Of a stretch of 64,000 nucleotides of DNA, positions 50,924 through 60,083 are shown piece after piece. Position numbers and translations under genes: made by a program. The first letter of the stretch is position 1. Each line of letters opens with the position of its first letter. The notes beneath the pieces were generated by a model. It did no database searches. It worked only from the letters and a program-made list of their open reading frames with translations, and had not been told where the DNA came from. Source of the DNA: Rufibacter sp. DG15C (GTDB taxonomy: Bacteria; Bacteroidota; Bacteroidia; Cytophagales; Hymenobacteraceae); assembly GCF_001577755.1 (NCBI RefSeq), contig NZ_CP010776.1:124001-188000 (forward strand). Reading direction: 5' to 3'.

Positions 50924-51637
50924 CTAACAGCGCACCGTCTTCCGTTTTTGGCCTATTTTTCCCATTCCAGCCACTTTCTGAATGTAGCCCACAGCCTCTG
51001 GCACTTTGCAAGCGGTATCGCCCATAGAGACGTGTACCTCGCCTATGGCCTGCGCCACTTCTTGGGCCTTCTCATGCAAAGGCACTACGTAGCAGCCAAC
51101 CGCAATCACAAAATTATTCATGGTATAGCGCACGCGGTTAGGCGAGGCGTGGATGGAGGTTTTCACCCGCTCTAGCAACTGCTCCAGAAGGGCTAGGTTT
51201 AATTGATCATCTGGTTGCAGGGCCACGTAACTGCCCAGGGTACTCCAGCCGGCGCTGGCAATAAGCGCTTGGTCAGAGTCAATCCAGGATACGCCCATTT
51301 CTAAGCCATGACCGCTTTCGGCGGCCACCCAGGGAACGGTGTACTCACTGAGCATGGACCAGTTGGCTTGTTCTGCCCAGACCTGTAAATCTGTCGGGCT
51401 CATCTGTTTAGGGTCGGCCATGAGGCCGGCTAGGTACATGGCATCAGAATTCCCGGTGGCGTAGACTTCCAGGGCCAGGGCGTGGTTTTGCTTGGTCTGC
51501 TTCAGGACTTTTTTCAGGTCCTGCACTTTGACGCCATACATGTTCTCTGGTCCGCCGTGGCGCAGCAAGGTCTTCTTGGTTTGCTCACTGCCCAGAGCCG
51601 CCAATTGCTCTAAAACTGATTCTACCGTCATGGTCAC
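50924..51637 (-). CDS. AlkD-like DNA alkylation repair protein
   Basis: 237 residues of the HEAT-repeat DNA glycosylase family that removes bulky or charged alkylated bases. ALGSEQTKKTLLRHGGPENMYGVKVQDLKKVLKQ at the start and DLQVWAEQANWSMLSEYTVPWVAAES in the middle match the family, and TMNNFVIAVGCY is typical of the later repeats. The last residues GKIGQKRKTVRC are encoded by one arm of PAL40 copy 22, so the tail may be a recent extension. Convergent with sbcC. Confidence 0.85.
   Translation of the reverse strand: MTMTVESVLEQLAALGSEQTKKTLLRHGGPENMYGVKVQDLKKVLKQTKQNHALALEVYATGNSDAMYLAGLMADPKQMSPTDLQVWAEQANWSMLSEYTVPWVAAESGHGLEMGVSWIDSDQALIASAGWSTLGSYVALQPDDQLNLALLEQLLERVKTSIHASPNRVRYTMNNFVIAVGCYVVPLHEKAQEVAQAIGEVHVSMGDTACKVPEAVGYIQKVAGMGKIGQKRKTVRC
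50942..50960. repeat. PAL40 half copy (copy 22)
   Basis: CCGTTTTTGGCCTATTTTT is one intact arm; the second arm is missing. It encodes IGQKR near the end of the AlkD-like protein. Confidence 0.65.
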
Positions 51638-51701
51638 TTGAATAAGGAATACAGCGGTAAAGCTAGCAAAATTGAAGTATCCGCAATTTCATCCTTACCT
51701 C

Positions 51702-51739
51702 TTTTTTTGGCTTGTTTTCCGGAAATCAGGTCAAAAACG
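51702..51739. repeat. PAL40 palindrome, copy 23
   Basis: TTTTTTTGGCTTGTTTTCC and GGAAATCAGGTCAAAAACG; it ends one base before the amtB stop codon. Confidence 0.85.
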
Positions 51740-53053
51740 TCAGTGCTTCTCCCCATGCTGGGAAAGGTCTAAGCCCATCCGCTCCTCCTCTTCAGACACC
51801 CGCAATCGGGAGATGACATCCGTGACTTTCAAGAGCACAAAAGACCCTGCAAACGCGAAGGCCGAAACTCCTACCATGGCGCCCAACTGAATCAGGAACA
51901 ACTTGGTTTCGCCGTAGAAAAGTCCGTTGCCTGTGGTATTGGCGCTGTTCACGTTCTGGTGCGCAAAGACGCCCGTTAGCAGCATGCCCACCATGCCGCC
52001 TACGCCGTGGCAGGGGAACACATCCAAGGTGTCATCTATGTTTGTTTTGGAGCGCCAATCCACCAACTGGTTACTGATGATGGCGGCAATGACGCCAATG
52101 GCCACGGAATGCGGCATGGTCACAAACCCGGCGGCCGGTGTGATGGCCACCAAGCCCACTACCGCCCCAATGCAGGTGCCCATGGCAGAAGGTTTCCGGC
52201 CCTTAACGGCGTCAAAGAAGATCCAGGCCAGCGCCGCCGCCGCCGATCCCGCCATGGTGGTAGCCAGGGCCGTAACGGCCAAAGCATTGGCGCCTAATGC
52301 TGAACCCGCATTAAACCCAAACCAGCCAAACCAAAGCAAACCCGTGCCTAGCAAGACAAACGTCACCATGGCTGGCGAGTGGCTGGGTTCGTGTCGACGC
52401 TTGAGGTAAATGGCAGAAGCTAGCGCTGCCCACCCCGCCGACATATGCACTACCGTCCCACCGGCAAAATCCAACACACCCAATTGGAACAGAATCCCTT
52501 GCGGGTGCCAAGTGGCATGCGCCAGCGGCGCGTAGATGAACACAAAAAAAAGCAGGATGAAAATGGTGTAAGACGTGAACCTGATGCGCTCGGCAAAGGC
52601 TCCCGTGATGAGCGCGGGCGTGATGATGGCAAACTTGAGCTGGAACATGGCAAACAAGGCCAGCGGAATGGTAGGTGCCAGCTCCCAAGGCGCGCCGTCC
52701 AAGACATTGCGCATCATAAAGAAGGTGGCAGGGTTTCCGATGACGCCACCCACAGAATCTCCGAAAGCCAGGCTAAAGCCAACCACTACCCAAACCACCG
52801 TGAGCAGGGCCATGCAGATAAAACTCTGCAGCATGGTGGAGATCACATTCTTGCGGTTAACCATCCCGCTATAAAAAAAGGCCAGCCCTGGGGTCATGAT
52901 TAATACCAAAGCCGTGGCTGTCAGCATCCAGGCGGTGTCTGCCGCATTTATCTGGCTTAGAGTAGTTGGCTTTGGCAGCGCAGGGAAAACAAACGTTCCC
53001 ACCACTACCGCAAGCAACATAAAGAAAGGAATTTTGGAGAGCTTAGAAACCAT
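51740..53053 (-). CDS. amtB: Ammonium transporter AmtB
   Basis: Inner-membrane ammonium channel, 437 residues with a cleavable leader and eleven membrane helices. TAWMLTATALVLIMTPGLAFFYSGMVNRKN, the conserved helix FAIITPALITGAFAERIRF, His in YAPLAHATWHPQG and the second pore His in VFPCHGVGGMVGMLLTG are all present. The cytosolic tail ends in EEEERMGLDLSQHGEKH. A PII (glnK) gene is not adjacent, which is unusual but known. Upstream is 367 bp of AT-rich DNA likely to hold its nitrogen-regulated promoter. Confidence 0.95.
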   Translation of the reverse strand: MVSKLSKIPFFMLLAVVVGTFVFPALPKPTTLSQINAADTAWMLTATALVLIMTPGLAFFYSGMVNRKNVISTMLQSFICMALLTVVWVVVGFSLAFGDSVGGVIGNPATFFMMRNVLDGAPWELAPTIPLALFAMFQLKFAIITPALITGAFAERIRFTSYTIFILLFFVFIYAPLAHATWHPQGILFQLGVLDFAGGTVVHMSAGWAALASAIYLKRRHEPSHSPAMVTFVLLGTGLLWFGWFGFNAGSALGANALAVTALATTMAGSAAAALAWIFFDAVKGRKPSAMGTCIGAVVGLVAITPAAGFVTMPHSVAIGVIAAIISNQLVDWRSKTNIDDTLDVFPCHGVGGMVGMLLTGVFAHQNVNSANTTGNGLFYGETKLFLIQLGAMVGVSAFAFAGSFVLLKVTDVISRLRVSEEEERMGLDLSQHGEKH

Positions 53054-53420
53054 GCAAACAAACGACTAATACATTATCAAACACACAACATAAAGTCAAT
53101 ATATTTAATAATTCATCATTTATGTAGTTTGTATTTCACCGATAACTCAACGTATATCTAATTTCATTGCTAACTTTTCATTTATTATTTTCATTCTAAT
53201 CAAAAACCCTTTTCGGCTGATATCTTATTTGTGATTTTGATTACAGAAACTCTTTTAAATGAGAAAGAATGAAATTTTGGGCAATCAGCTTTTCTTCAAA
53301 ATATTTTATGGTATTTGCCTAAAACCTGAGTCCGTTTAAAAGAAATACGCTTAGAAATACCGGTTTGGGGTTATCCTCGTAAAAGATAAGTTAGTATCCT
53401 TTTTTCAGTTGAGTCTACAC
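53054..53420. other. AT-rich divergent spacer between amtB and the nuclease gene
   Basis: No gene. Long A/T tracts and no PAL40 copy. A search by eye for a sigma-54 site facing amtB found none. TTTG at 53364 and TATCCTTT at 53395 face the nuclease gene but are 27 nt apart, too far for a standard promoter. Confidence 0.5.
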
Positions 53421-54167
53421 ATGAAACCTTACTTCCGCTTCCCTCCTGCGCTGCTGTCATTCCTCTGGATTCTATTGCTGTTGGGTTGCCAGCAGACCGC
53501 TGAGAAAAAAGAAGAAGTCATTGCCGTCTCCCCCACTGGTTATCACCGCGTAATTGCTATTAAAGACGGCGACACCATTGAATTACTGAAAGATGGCCAG
53601 CCCTTGCGGGTGCGGTTGTACGGGATTGACGCCCCAGAGAAAAACCAGGACTTTGGTACCCGCGCGCGGCAGTTCATCTCTGAGCTTTGCTTCGGGAAGG
53701 ATGTGCGGTTAGAGGTAAAAGACATTGACCGCTACGGCCGCACGGTGGGCATCATCTACCTGCCAGACGGTAGAAACCTCAATTATGAAATGGTGAAGAA
53801 CGGGTTTGCCTGGCATTACAAAGCCTATTCCAAAGACCCAGAGCTAGGCAGGCTGGAAGAAGAAGCGCGCCTGGACAAACGAGGTTTATGGGACTGGCCA
53901 TCGCCGTTGGCGCCTTGGGAGTTCAGGAACAACAGGAAAGCGCAGTCGGCTGCTAACAAACAACAGAAAGAAGTCCATTCCAATGACGTGGAACGCTCTG
54001 CCAGCGCAGGTGCTGCCGTTTACCTATGTGAAAGCAAAGGCGCCACCACCTACCATTTAGACCGAGGCTGCCGCGCCCTTGTCACCTGCAAAAGCAAGAT
54101 CATCAGAACCACCTATGAAGTTGCCGGCAACAGAAACCGCAAAGCTTGTCGCATCTGCGCTATTTAA
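53421..54167 (+). CDS. Thermonuclease-like (SNase) lipoprotein
   Basis: 248 residues from ATG 53421; TTG 53409 adds four. Lipobox LLLGC (Cys about 23). The SNase domain at about 40-165 has the catalytic set: KDGDTIELL, VRLYGIDAPE, and DRYGRTVGIIY with Arg and Glu in place. The C-terminal 45 residues form a Cys-rich module (YHLDRGCRALVTCKSKI ... RKACRICAI) with four Cys, seen in other Bacteroidota proteins. Degrades DNA/RNA at the cell surface (inferred). Confidence 0.85.
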   Translation: MKPYFRFPPALLSFLWILLLLGCQQTAEKKEEVIAVSPTGYHRVIAIKDGDTIELLKDGQPLRVRLYGIDAPEKNQDFGTRARQFISELCFGKDVRLEVKDIDRYGRTVGIIYLPDGRNLNYEMVKNGFAWHYKAYSKDPELGRLEEEARLDKRGLWDWPSPLAPWEFRNNRKAQSAANKQQKEVHSNDVERSASAGAAVYLCESKGATTYHLDRGCRALVTCKSKIIRTTYEVAGNRNRKACRICAI

Positions 54168-54240
54168 TTGCCGATTGTTGATGGATGTTTCCTTTCTGAG
54201 ATAATTCTAAGCAATCAGCAATTGACGATCAGCCATTCTT

Positions 54241-55155
54241 TTAATGTTTTGAGTTAAGCGTGATGATGACCACGGCCGTTACCAGTAGCGCAGTGGCCGC
54301 CAAGGTTTGCAAAGTGATTTCTTCATTGGCCAGCGCCCAACCCAGAAAAACTGCAATGACCGGGTTTACATATGCATAGGTAGAGACCTGGGCAGGCGGG
54401 GCTACCCGGGTAAGCCAGCTGTACGCCGTAAAGGCAATCAAAGACCCAAACACCACCAAATACCCAAACGCCAACCAGGACTGTTGGCTTACTGCAGACC
54501 ACTGGGTAGTCTGCCATTCACCGGCCACGGTGCCTGCCAATAAGAGCAAGGCACCTCCGCACAGCATTTGCATGCCTGTGGTTAACACCTGAGAGCTAGG
54601 CAAAGGCGCCGAATTGGAATACAAGGACCCCAAGGCCCAGGCACCCGCCGCAATGAAAATGACAAGAGATGGCCAGAGCTCAATGCTTCCGGCGGCTTCC
54701 CAAGGATTGACCAACACCAGCATTCCTACAATGCCAATGAGCATCCCTAAGAGAACAATCTTATTGGGCTTGGTTTTTTCTTTGCCTGCCCATTGCAAGG
54801 CCACTATCCATAAAGGCTCAGTGGTCACCAGAAGTGCGGCAATGCCAGAGGCCACGTATTGTTCCGCCCAAACCACGGCGCCATTTCCCACTAGAAGCAG
54901 CAAGCCGCCAATAATGAAAGTGCTTCGCCAATGGATTTTAGAGGGCGCCTGCGCGCCTTTGAACCTGGCAAACGTGTAAAGCAAGGCACCCGCCAGCAGA
55001 AACCGAAGACCGGCCATCAAAAACGGTGGCAACGTTTCTATGGCGAAGACAATAGCCAGATAGGTAGAACCCCATATAATGTAAATCGCGGCAAAAGCCG
55101 CGATTTTAAGCCAGCTGGCAGGCGTTTCTGCCGCAGCCGTTGTGTGATGTGACAT
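54241..55155 (-). CDS. EamA/DMT-family transporter
   Basis: 304 residues with ten membrane helices in two EamA repeats. The first repeat starts with AAIYIIWGSTYLAIVFAIETLPPFLMAGLRFLLAG, a typical DMT signature, and the family relation is to YedA-type exporters. Substrate unknown (metabolite or drug efflux). It follows the Usp gene by 8 nt on the same strand, so they share an operon. Confidence 0.88.
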   Translation of the reverse strand: MSHHTTAAAETPASWLKIAAFAAIYIIWGSTYLAIVFAIETLPPFLMAGLRFLLAGALLYTFARFKGAQAPSKIHWRSTFIIGGLLLLVGNGAVVWAEQYVASGIAALLVTTEPLWIVALQWAGKEKTKPNKIVLLGMLIGIVGMLVLVNPWEAAGSIELWPSLVIFIAAGAWALGSLYSNSAPLPSSQVLTTGMQMLCGGALLLLAGTVAGEWQTTQWSAVSQQSWLAFGYLVVFGSLIAFTAYSWLTRVAPPAQVSTYAYVNPVIAVFLGWALANEEITLQTLAATALLVTAVVIITLNSKH

Positions 55156-55163
55156 GAATATGA

Positions 55164-56006
55164 TTAAGCGTCAGCGTGTAAAACCAGAAGTGGCAATTTA
55201 GTTTGGTAGGTCATCTTTTCCGCCAAACTGGTGCTAAAAATATTCTTGAAAAAGCTTCTGCGTTTCTTTAAGATGGCCAGCATGTTGCTGTTGGTGGTGC
55301 TCAGGTAGTTTTTAAGGCCTTCGTCCTCATGCTTATGGACAATCTCTGTGAAATGGACGGGATAATTGTCTAGCTCCGTTTTAAGGCCTTCCATAAACGC
55401 CCTGCCCTTCTGAGAGGACGCCTCATTGGCCTCTTCACTGACGTGCACCACCTCTACCTCAGCCTGAAACAAGGAGGCCACGGAGATGACTTGGCGTAGA
55501 GCCTTGCCGTCTTCGGGTTGGTAGTCTGAAGCATATACAATGCGGTGGATATCTGGGAAACTGGCATTGGCCGGAATGGCCAGCACCGGGCATTTTACCT
55601 GGCTCATCACGCTTTCTGTGTTGCTGCCAATCAGGATTTCTTCCAGGGTATTACCGCCGCCAGTGGTGCCCATCACTACAAAGTCATAGTTCTCTTCTTT
55701 GGTCAACCGCTCAATGGCATCTGCCAGAAACGCCTCCTGCACCCTAAAATCAATTTGCATGGCGCCGGCATTGGGCATGGTCTGCAAATGCAGGGCCAAG
55801 GAATGCAGCTTGTCAGCGGCATGCCGGCGCTGCTCATCCAGCATTTGGCTGGCAACCATAGCCGTTTCTGTAGTGTCTAGCATGGGCAGGTGCAACACAT
55901 GCAGCAGCGTAAGCGAAGATTGGGTACGCTGGGCAATCTGCACGGCGTATTCGGCGGCTTTGGTAGAAGGCTTGGAGAAGTCTACCGGACAAAGAATCTT
56001 TTTCAT
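55164..56006 (-). CDS. Universal stress protein, tandem UspA domains
   Basis: 280 residues from ATG 56006 (MKKILCPVDFSKPSTKAAEYAV); the longer frame at 56036 is unlikely. Two Usp domains: the first has the ATP loop VMGTTGGGNTLEEILIGSNTESVM; the second begins RIVYASDYQPEDGKAL and has lost the G-2X-G-9X-G loop. Cytosolic stress protein, ATP-binding by the first half. Operon with EamA. Confidence 0.88.
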   Translation of the reverse strand: MKKILCPVDFSKPSTKAAEYAVQIAQRTQSSLTLLHVLHLPMLDTTETAMVASQMLDEQRRHAADKLHSLALHLQTMPNAGAMQIDFRVQEAFLADAIERLTKEENYDFVVMGTTGGGNTLEEILIGSNTESVMSQVKCPVLAIPANASFPDIHRIVYASDYQPEDGKALRQVISVASLFQAEVEVVHVSEEANEASSQKGRAFMEGLKTELDNYPVHFTEIVHKHEDEGLKNYLSTTNSNMLAILKKRRSFFKNIFSTSLAEKMTYQTKLPLLVLHADA

Positions 56007-56099
56007 AGCGTATAGGGCGTGGTACAAGTCAAACAAAAGCTGTTAGCTTCTTCAGGAGAACGGCAAAACAGGGTTTATGTTAATAGTTTGTGACAGAGA

Positions 56100-56510
56100 T
56101 TACTCTTTGGTGGCATGGTCATGCACCACTTCGTCTAACCAGCGCTCGGCGTCCTGGGTGTTGTCAAAGATGTTCAACGGGTAGTGGGATAAACCAGAGA
56201 TCTGCGTGAGGCGCATTTCCACCTCCTCTTTGCTGAAAACCTCAGCGGCCTGAAAAATACCGGCTTTGACCATGGCCTGCTGTAATTTTACCGTGAGCGC
56301 TTCCAGGTTATGCGAAATGGTTTCTACTTTGCTCAAGTCTGCCAGAAACGTAAATCCTTCTGCTACATGCCCCAAGGCTCCCAGCCAGTCTCTGTAAAAG
56401 TCGGGGACCTGGTGTGGGTTACTAAGGGTTGCCTTGGCCGTGAAATAAATCCTGTTTATCTCTGGAGCAACTCGTAACTCATAGAAGGGCGTGGTGGCAA
56501 CAATAAGCAT
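56100..56510 (-). CDS. Hypothetical protein, STAS/SpoIIAA-like fold
   Basis: 136 residues starting MLIVATTPFYELRVAPEINRIYFTA. Alternating strands and helices (FTFLADLSKVETISHNLEALTVKLQQAMVKAG) resemble the SpoIIAA-like fold found in many uncharacterised Bacteroidota proteins; this is a fold-level guess. No signal peptide. Located upstream of the Usp gene on the same strand, 93 bp away. Confidence 0.6.
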   Translation of the reverse strand: MLIVATTPFYELRVAPEINRIYFTAKATLSNPHQVPDFYRDWLGALGHVAEGFTFLADLSKVETISHNLEALTVKLQQAMVKAGIFQAAEVFSKEEVEMRLTQISGLSHYPLNIFDNTQDAERWLDEVVHDHATKE

Positions 56511-56838
56511 ATGTCAGATGTTTTTTGTGCAGGCACTGCCTTCGGGCCAAGCGAACCGAAGCGGAGTCATTCCTTTTGTTCAATTTAAATATACAGGAAA
56601 ATACAAGCACTATACTACTCAACTCTTTTATTCTTTTGTACTTACAAAAGAACATCAGGTTGCAACGGCCTAAGGCAATACGTGCCTTTCACTATTTCCT
56701 GCAAGACGTTTACGGCCACCAATCCTTCCCATTCCTGACATAGAAGTACAGAACGAGAGCATCACCCATTAAAAAAAATCAATTTCTAAAGTTGAAGGTA
56801 AACAGGACCTGGCCAAGAAATACTACACGGTAAAAAGT
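56511..56838. other. Gene-free stretch
   Basis: No supported gene. Overlapping short frames at 56491-56743 look random. It probably contains the promoter of the minus-strand gene at 56100-56510. PAL40 copy 24 closes the stretch. Confidence 0.5.
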
Positions 56839-56876
56839 CGTTTTTGGGCTGTTTCCCAGAAAATAGGCCAAAAAAG
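56839..56876. repeat. PAL40 palindrome, copy 24
   Basis: CGTTTTTGGGCTGTTTCCC and GAAAATAGGCCAAAAAAGG, directly after the HNH gene. Confidence 0.82.
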
Positions 56877-56882
56877 GATGTG

Positions 56883-57200
56883 CTACCTTTTCCGGTTGCC
56901 TTTGCCCCGGCGGTTGGTGATTTTGTCTAGGCGTTTGTTTTTCACCCAGGATAAGTATTTCTGCAAACCCTCTGAGGCGCGCAAGGCGTGAACGTTGTTG
57001 TACAGCACGGCCAGTTCTTTGTTGGTATAGGTAAGATGGATGGTGCTATGGCAGGGTTGGCACAGCGGGACGGTGGGTCCGTGCTTGCCGCCTTCTTCTC
57101 TGGGAATAAGGTGGTGCAAGGTGGTAAACCCTACTTCTCGCTCGCAAAGCCCGCAAACCGGGTCGGCGCTCTCCAGGTATTTTTTATTTCGTTTTGCCAC
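56883..57200 (-). CDS. HNH endonuclease-domain protein
   Basis: 105 residues. HNH motif: CGLCEREVGFTTLHHLIPREEGGKHGPTVPLCQPCHSTIHLTYT with the catalytic His pair and two CxxC zinc ligands. The basic C-terminal tail (TNRRGKGNRKR) may bind nucleic acid. Small stand-alone HNH proteins of this type are common in bacteria, and their targets are not known. No toxin or phage genes are adjacent. Confidence 0.82.
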   Translation of the reverse strand: MAKRNKKYLESADPVCGLCEREVGFTTLHHLIPREEGGKHGPTVPLCQPCHSTIHLTYTNKELAVLYNNVHALRASEGLQKYLSWVKNKRLDKITNRRGKGNRKR

Positions 57201-57368
57201 TTGTCACACGTTAAGGCAATTATAAACCAAACGCTTTTCCCAAAAACGATAAGGCGCGGGTCTGGTTTTTAGGTTACCTTCGCCTTAAAGGCCCTTCTTT
57301 TCTTAACCAGATGAGATGGCCTGCGTACCTTGTTTCGGTTACCGGTGGTAACCATTTTTTATTGACCT

Positions 57369-58589
57369 ATGTTGCAAAATTCTTCTACTGCCGCTGCTGT
57401 TCCGCTGCGCGAAAGTTGGTTGCTCTTCATCTTGGCGGCCATCCAGTTCACGCACATCATGGACTTTGTGATTATGATGCCGCTGGGCCCGCAACTCATG
57501 CGCGTGTTCCAGATTAGCCCCCGCGAGTTTGGGTTTCTGGTGTCTGCCTATACGTTCAGTGCGGCCATCTCTGGTTTCTTGAGCGCCTTTTTCATTGACC
57601 GCTTTGACCGCAAATACGCTCTGCTTGCCTTGTACTTAGGGTTTACGCTGGGCACGCTGGCCTGCGCCCTGGCGCCTACCTTTGGTTTCTTATTGGTTGC
57701 CAGAGTCCTGGCAGGTGCGTTTGGCGGGGTATTGGGCGCGTTGGTCCTATCTATCATTGGAGACTCCATCCCAGAGGAACGGCGCGGCGCCGCCACCGGC
57801 AAGGTGATGGCCGCCTTCTCCATTGCCTCTATTGGTGGTATTCCCATTGGTTTGTACCTGGCCAGCCACGCCAGTTGGCACGCCCCTTTTTACTTGTTAA
57901 CCGGATTATGTGTATTGGTGCTGTTTATGGCCTGGCGGATGCTGCCCAATATGCGCGAGCATTTGGTGCACCATTTTCCGCAGCACCCAGGCAAGGTGAT
58001 CATGACCATTTTCACGAGCGCCAACTGCCTGTGGGCCTTTGCCTTGATGGTGACCTTGTCTTTGGCGGGCTTTACAGTGGTGCCGTTCCTTAGTCCGTAC
58101 ATGGTGGCCAATGTGGGTTTTGAGGAAGCCGAACTCAGCTACATCTACCTGTTTGGTGGCTTGGCCACCGTGGTGACTTCCCAACTGGCCGGTAAACTGG
58201 CTGACCGATTTGGCAAAAAGCGGGTCTTTATGATAGCCGCCCTATTCTCTGTGATCCCTATTTTAATTGTGACCAACCTGCCGCAGGTACCGCACTGGCA
58301 GGCGTTTGTGATGACCACCCTGTTTTTCATTGTGTTTGGGGCGAGGTTTGTGCCGGCCATGTCCTTGATTACCTCTAGTGTGGAGCCTAGATTGCGCGGC
58401 AGCTTTATGAGCGTGAACTCTTCGGTGCAGCAGTTGGCCTCAGGCTTGGCTGCCTTTCTAGCTGGCTTGATCATCACCAACGCGCCGGGCCAGGACGACC
58501 TCATCGGGTTTTGGAAAGTAGGCTTGATTGCTACCTTCTTCACCATTGTCTCTATGTGGGTGGTTACCAAACTGAAAAAGGTAAGTTAA
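57369..58589 (+). CDS. MFS transporter (AraJ/YdhP-like)
   Basis: 406 residues, twelve membrane helices. MDFVIMMPLGPQLMRVFQISPREFGFLVSAYTFSAAISGFLSAFFIDRFDRK carries the loop 2-3 motif D-R-F-D-R-K of the family; KLADRFGKKRVFMIAALFS is the mirrored loop. It belongs to the DHA1 type drug/sugar exporters. Substrate unknown. PAL40 copy 25 and a terminator follow. Confidence 0.9.
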   Translation: MLQNSSTAAAVPLRESWLLFILAAIQFTHIMDFVIMMPLGPQLMRVFQISPREFGFLVSAYTFSAAISGFLSAFFIDRFDRKYALLALYLGFTLGTLACALAPTFGFLLVARVLAGAFGGVLGALVLSIIGDSIPEERRGAATGKVMAAFSIASIGGIPIGLYLASHASWHAPFYLLTGLCVLVLFMAWRMLPNMREHLVHHFPQHPGKVIMTIFTSANCLWAFALMVTLSLAGFTVVPFLSPYMVANVGFEEAELSYIYLFGGLATVVTSQLAGKLADRFGKKRVFMIAALFSVIPILIVTNLPQVPHWQAFVMTTLFFIVFGARFVPAMSLITSSVEPRLRGSFMSVNSSVQQLASGLAAFLAGLIITNAPGQDDLIGFWKVGLIATFFTIVSMWVVTKLKKVS

Positions 58590-58591
58590 GT

Positions 58592-58630
58592 CCGTTTTTT
58601 GCCTCATTTCCAGAAAACAGCCTAAAAACG
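58592..58630. repeat. PAL40 palindrome, copy 25, fused to a terminator
   Basis: CCGTTTTTTGCCTCATTTCC and GAAAACAGCCTAAAAACG; its right arm end AAAACG is also the left end of the terminator at 58625. Confidence 0.88.
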
Positions 58631-58667
58631 AAGCCGCCCGATATTTAGCATCGGGCGGCTTCGTTTT
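58625..58667. terminator. Bidirectional terminator
   Basis: 18-bp perfect arms (core ACGAAGCCGCCCGAT) around a seven-base loop, between the MFS gene and the hydrolase gene. Confidence 0.92.
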
Positions 58668-58678
58668 AATATAAATAC

Positions 58679-59899
58679 CTATTGCTGCGTCTGGAAGCCT
58701 TCAATCCAGGGAATCAAGTCCCTGATCATGGGCTCCAAACTACTAAAATGCGTGCCGCCTTTGATGGGCACAAACTTCACATTGGTAGCCCCCGCTGCTT
58801 TCATGGCCTCATAGGTCACGGTAGAATTTACATACGGCACCATGTTGTCTGCCGTGCCGTGGTACAAGCGCGTAGGACTCTTGGGCACGAAGTACTTGAG
58901 GCTGTTCTTTTTTAAGGCGGCTTTCAATGCTTGCTCCCCATCGCCTTTAAGTGCGGCCAAAAACGCGGGGTTGAATAACTTGGCTGGGTCTGTGGCCAGG
59001 GCCGGATTGATAGAACTGCTGCTTCTGGTGCCGTTCAATAACTCTTGCAGACGGCTGGCATAGGGCTGCTGGAAGAAGTCGGTTAGGGGCCGGTTCCAGT
59101 CATAGGTCACGTTATAGGCGTGCAGGATAAAGGCCAGGTTGGCCGGGTATTGATACGCCTCCCCCGAAATCACGCGCGCCAGCATTCCTTCCAAATCATA
59201 GCCCCCGGCTCCAGCTCCTGAGGCCGTCACGGTCAAACCATGGCTTGGGTTTTCCTCTATCTCTTTTTGAGCCGCCAAGGTCACGTACCCGCCCTCAGAA
59301 TAACCCGCAAGAAACAGATCCTCAGAGGCTTTAATGTTGTTTTTCTTGAAGAAGGACTTACCGGCCTTGATCATGTCCACTACTGCCAACCCAGAGTGCT
59401 TGACATCATAGTAAGGGTGGAAAATTTGCTTGGACACCATGTAGCCCAGATAATCTGGCACCACCGTCAGGTAGCCCGCCGCCGCAAAGACCTCAAAACC
59501 CGTCAGGGAGTTCAAGGAGAAGTTGCTGGGGGCGTACTGCTGGTCAAAGGTGGTGCCGTGGTGTGCGCTCAAAATAGGCGCCGCCGAGGTAATTTTCAAA
59601 GGCACCGTCACCAGTCCTGAGGCTTTCACTTCGTGCCCTTTATAGGTAGTTAAATAGGTGAGGCGGTACACGTCTACGTCATACTTCACCAAGGCGGCCA
59701 GTTCGGTTTGCCCGTTGGAAAGCGCTATTTGTTTGAGGCCTTCGGCGGTGACGGTGGTGAGTTTCTCAGAAGAGACCAGCAGCTCCTTTTCTGGGATGGT
59801 TGGTGCAGGCGCCTCTGGCATGTCTGGCTCTTTGCAGGAGGCCGTGAACCCAAAAAACGAGGCAGCCAACCAAATGGTATATATAGACTTAAGGATCAT
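58679..59899 (-). CDS. Lipase-like alpha/beta-hydrolase lipoprotein
   Basis: 406 residues from ATG 59899 (MILKSIYTIWLAASFFGFTASC); the longer frame at 59959 is rejected. Lipobox FTASC (Cys about 22). The alpha/beta hydrolase core shows the nucleophile elbow FLAGYSEGGYVTL, YHGTADNMVPYVNS holding the Asp, and the His in GGTHFSS near the end. Similar to secretory lipase/PHB-depolymerase-like families. Envelope-anchored esterase activity is inferred. Confidence 0.82.
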   Translation of the reverse strand: MILKSIYTIWLAASFFGFTASCKEPDMPEAPAPTIPEKELLVSSEKLTTVTAEGLKQIALSNGQTELAALVKYDVDVYRLTYLTTYKGHEVKASGLVTVPLKITSAAPILSAHHGTTFDQQYAPSNFSLNSLTGFEVFAAAGYLTVVPDYLGYMVSKQIFHPYYDVKHSGLAVVDMIKAGKSFFKKNNIKASEDLFLAGYSEGGYVTLAAQKEIEENPSHGLTVTASGAGAGGYDLEGMLARVISGEAYQYPANLAFILHAYNVTYDWNRPLTDFFQQPYASRLQELLNGTRSSSSINPALATDPAKLFNPAFLAALKGDGEQALKAALKKNSLKYFVPKSPTRLYHGTADNMVPYVNSTVTYEAMKAAGATNVKFVPIKGGTHFSSLEPMIRDLIPWIEGFQTQQ

Positions 59900-59964
59900 A
59901 AAAGCATGTGTTTTCGTCTTGTGTAGAAGGTTTTTGCCTGGGTGATAGTTCCTTTCCACAAGAC

Positions 59965-60004
59965 CCGTTTTTAGCCTACTTTACAGGAATCAGGCCAAAA
60001 ACGG
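59965..60004. repeat. PAL40 palindrome, copy 26
   Basis: CCGTTTTTAGCCTACTTTAC and GGAATCAGGCCAAAAACGG, in the divergent spacer before trx. Confidence 0.9.
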
Positions 60005-60083
60005 AGACCAAAAAATCACGCCCGTCAAAGCTAAAACGAAACGCAAACCGTATAGAGGAAAGTAAAAACAGAGAAGGAAGCAT

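Noticed and set aside
57225-57290. Further PAL40 copy upstream of the MFS gene
   Set aside because: Only CCAAAAACGA and a loose GGTTTTTAGG match; arms do not pair, so it was not counted.
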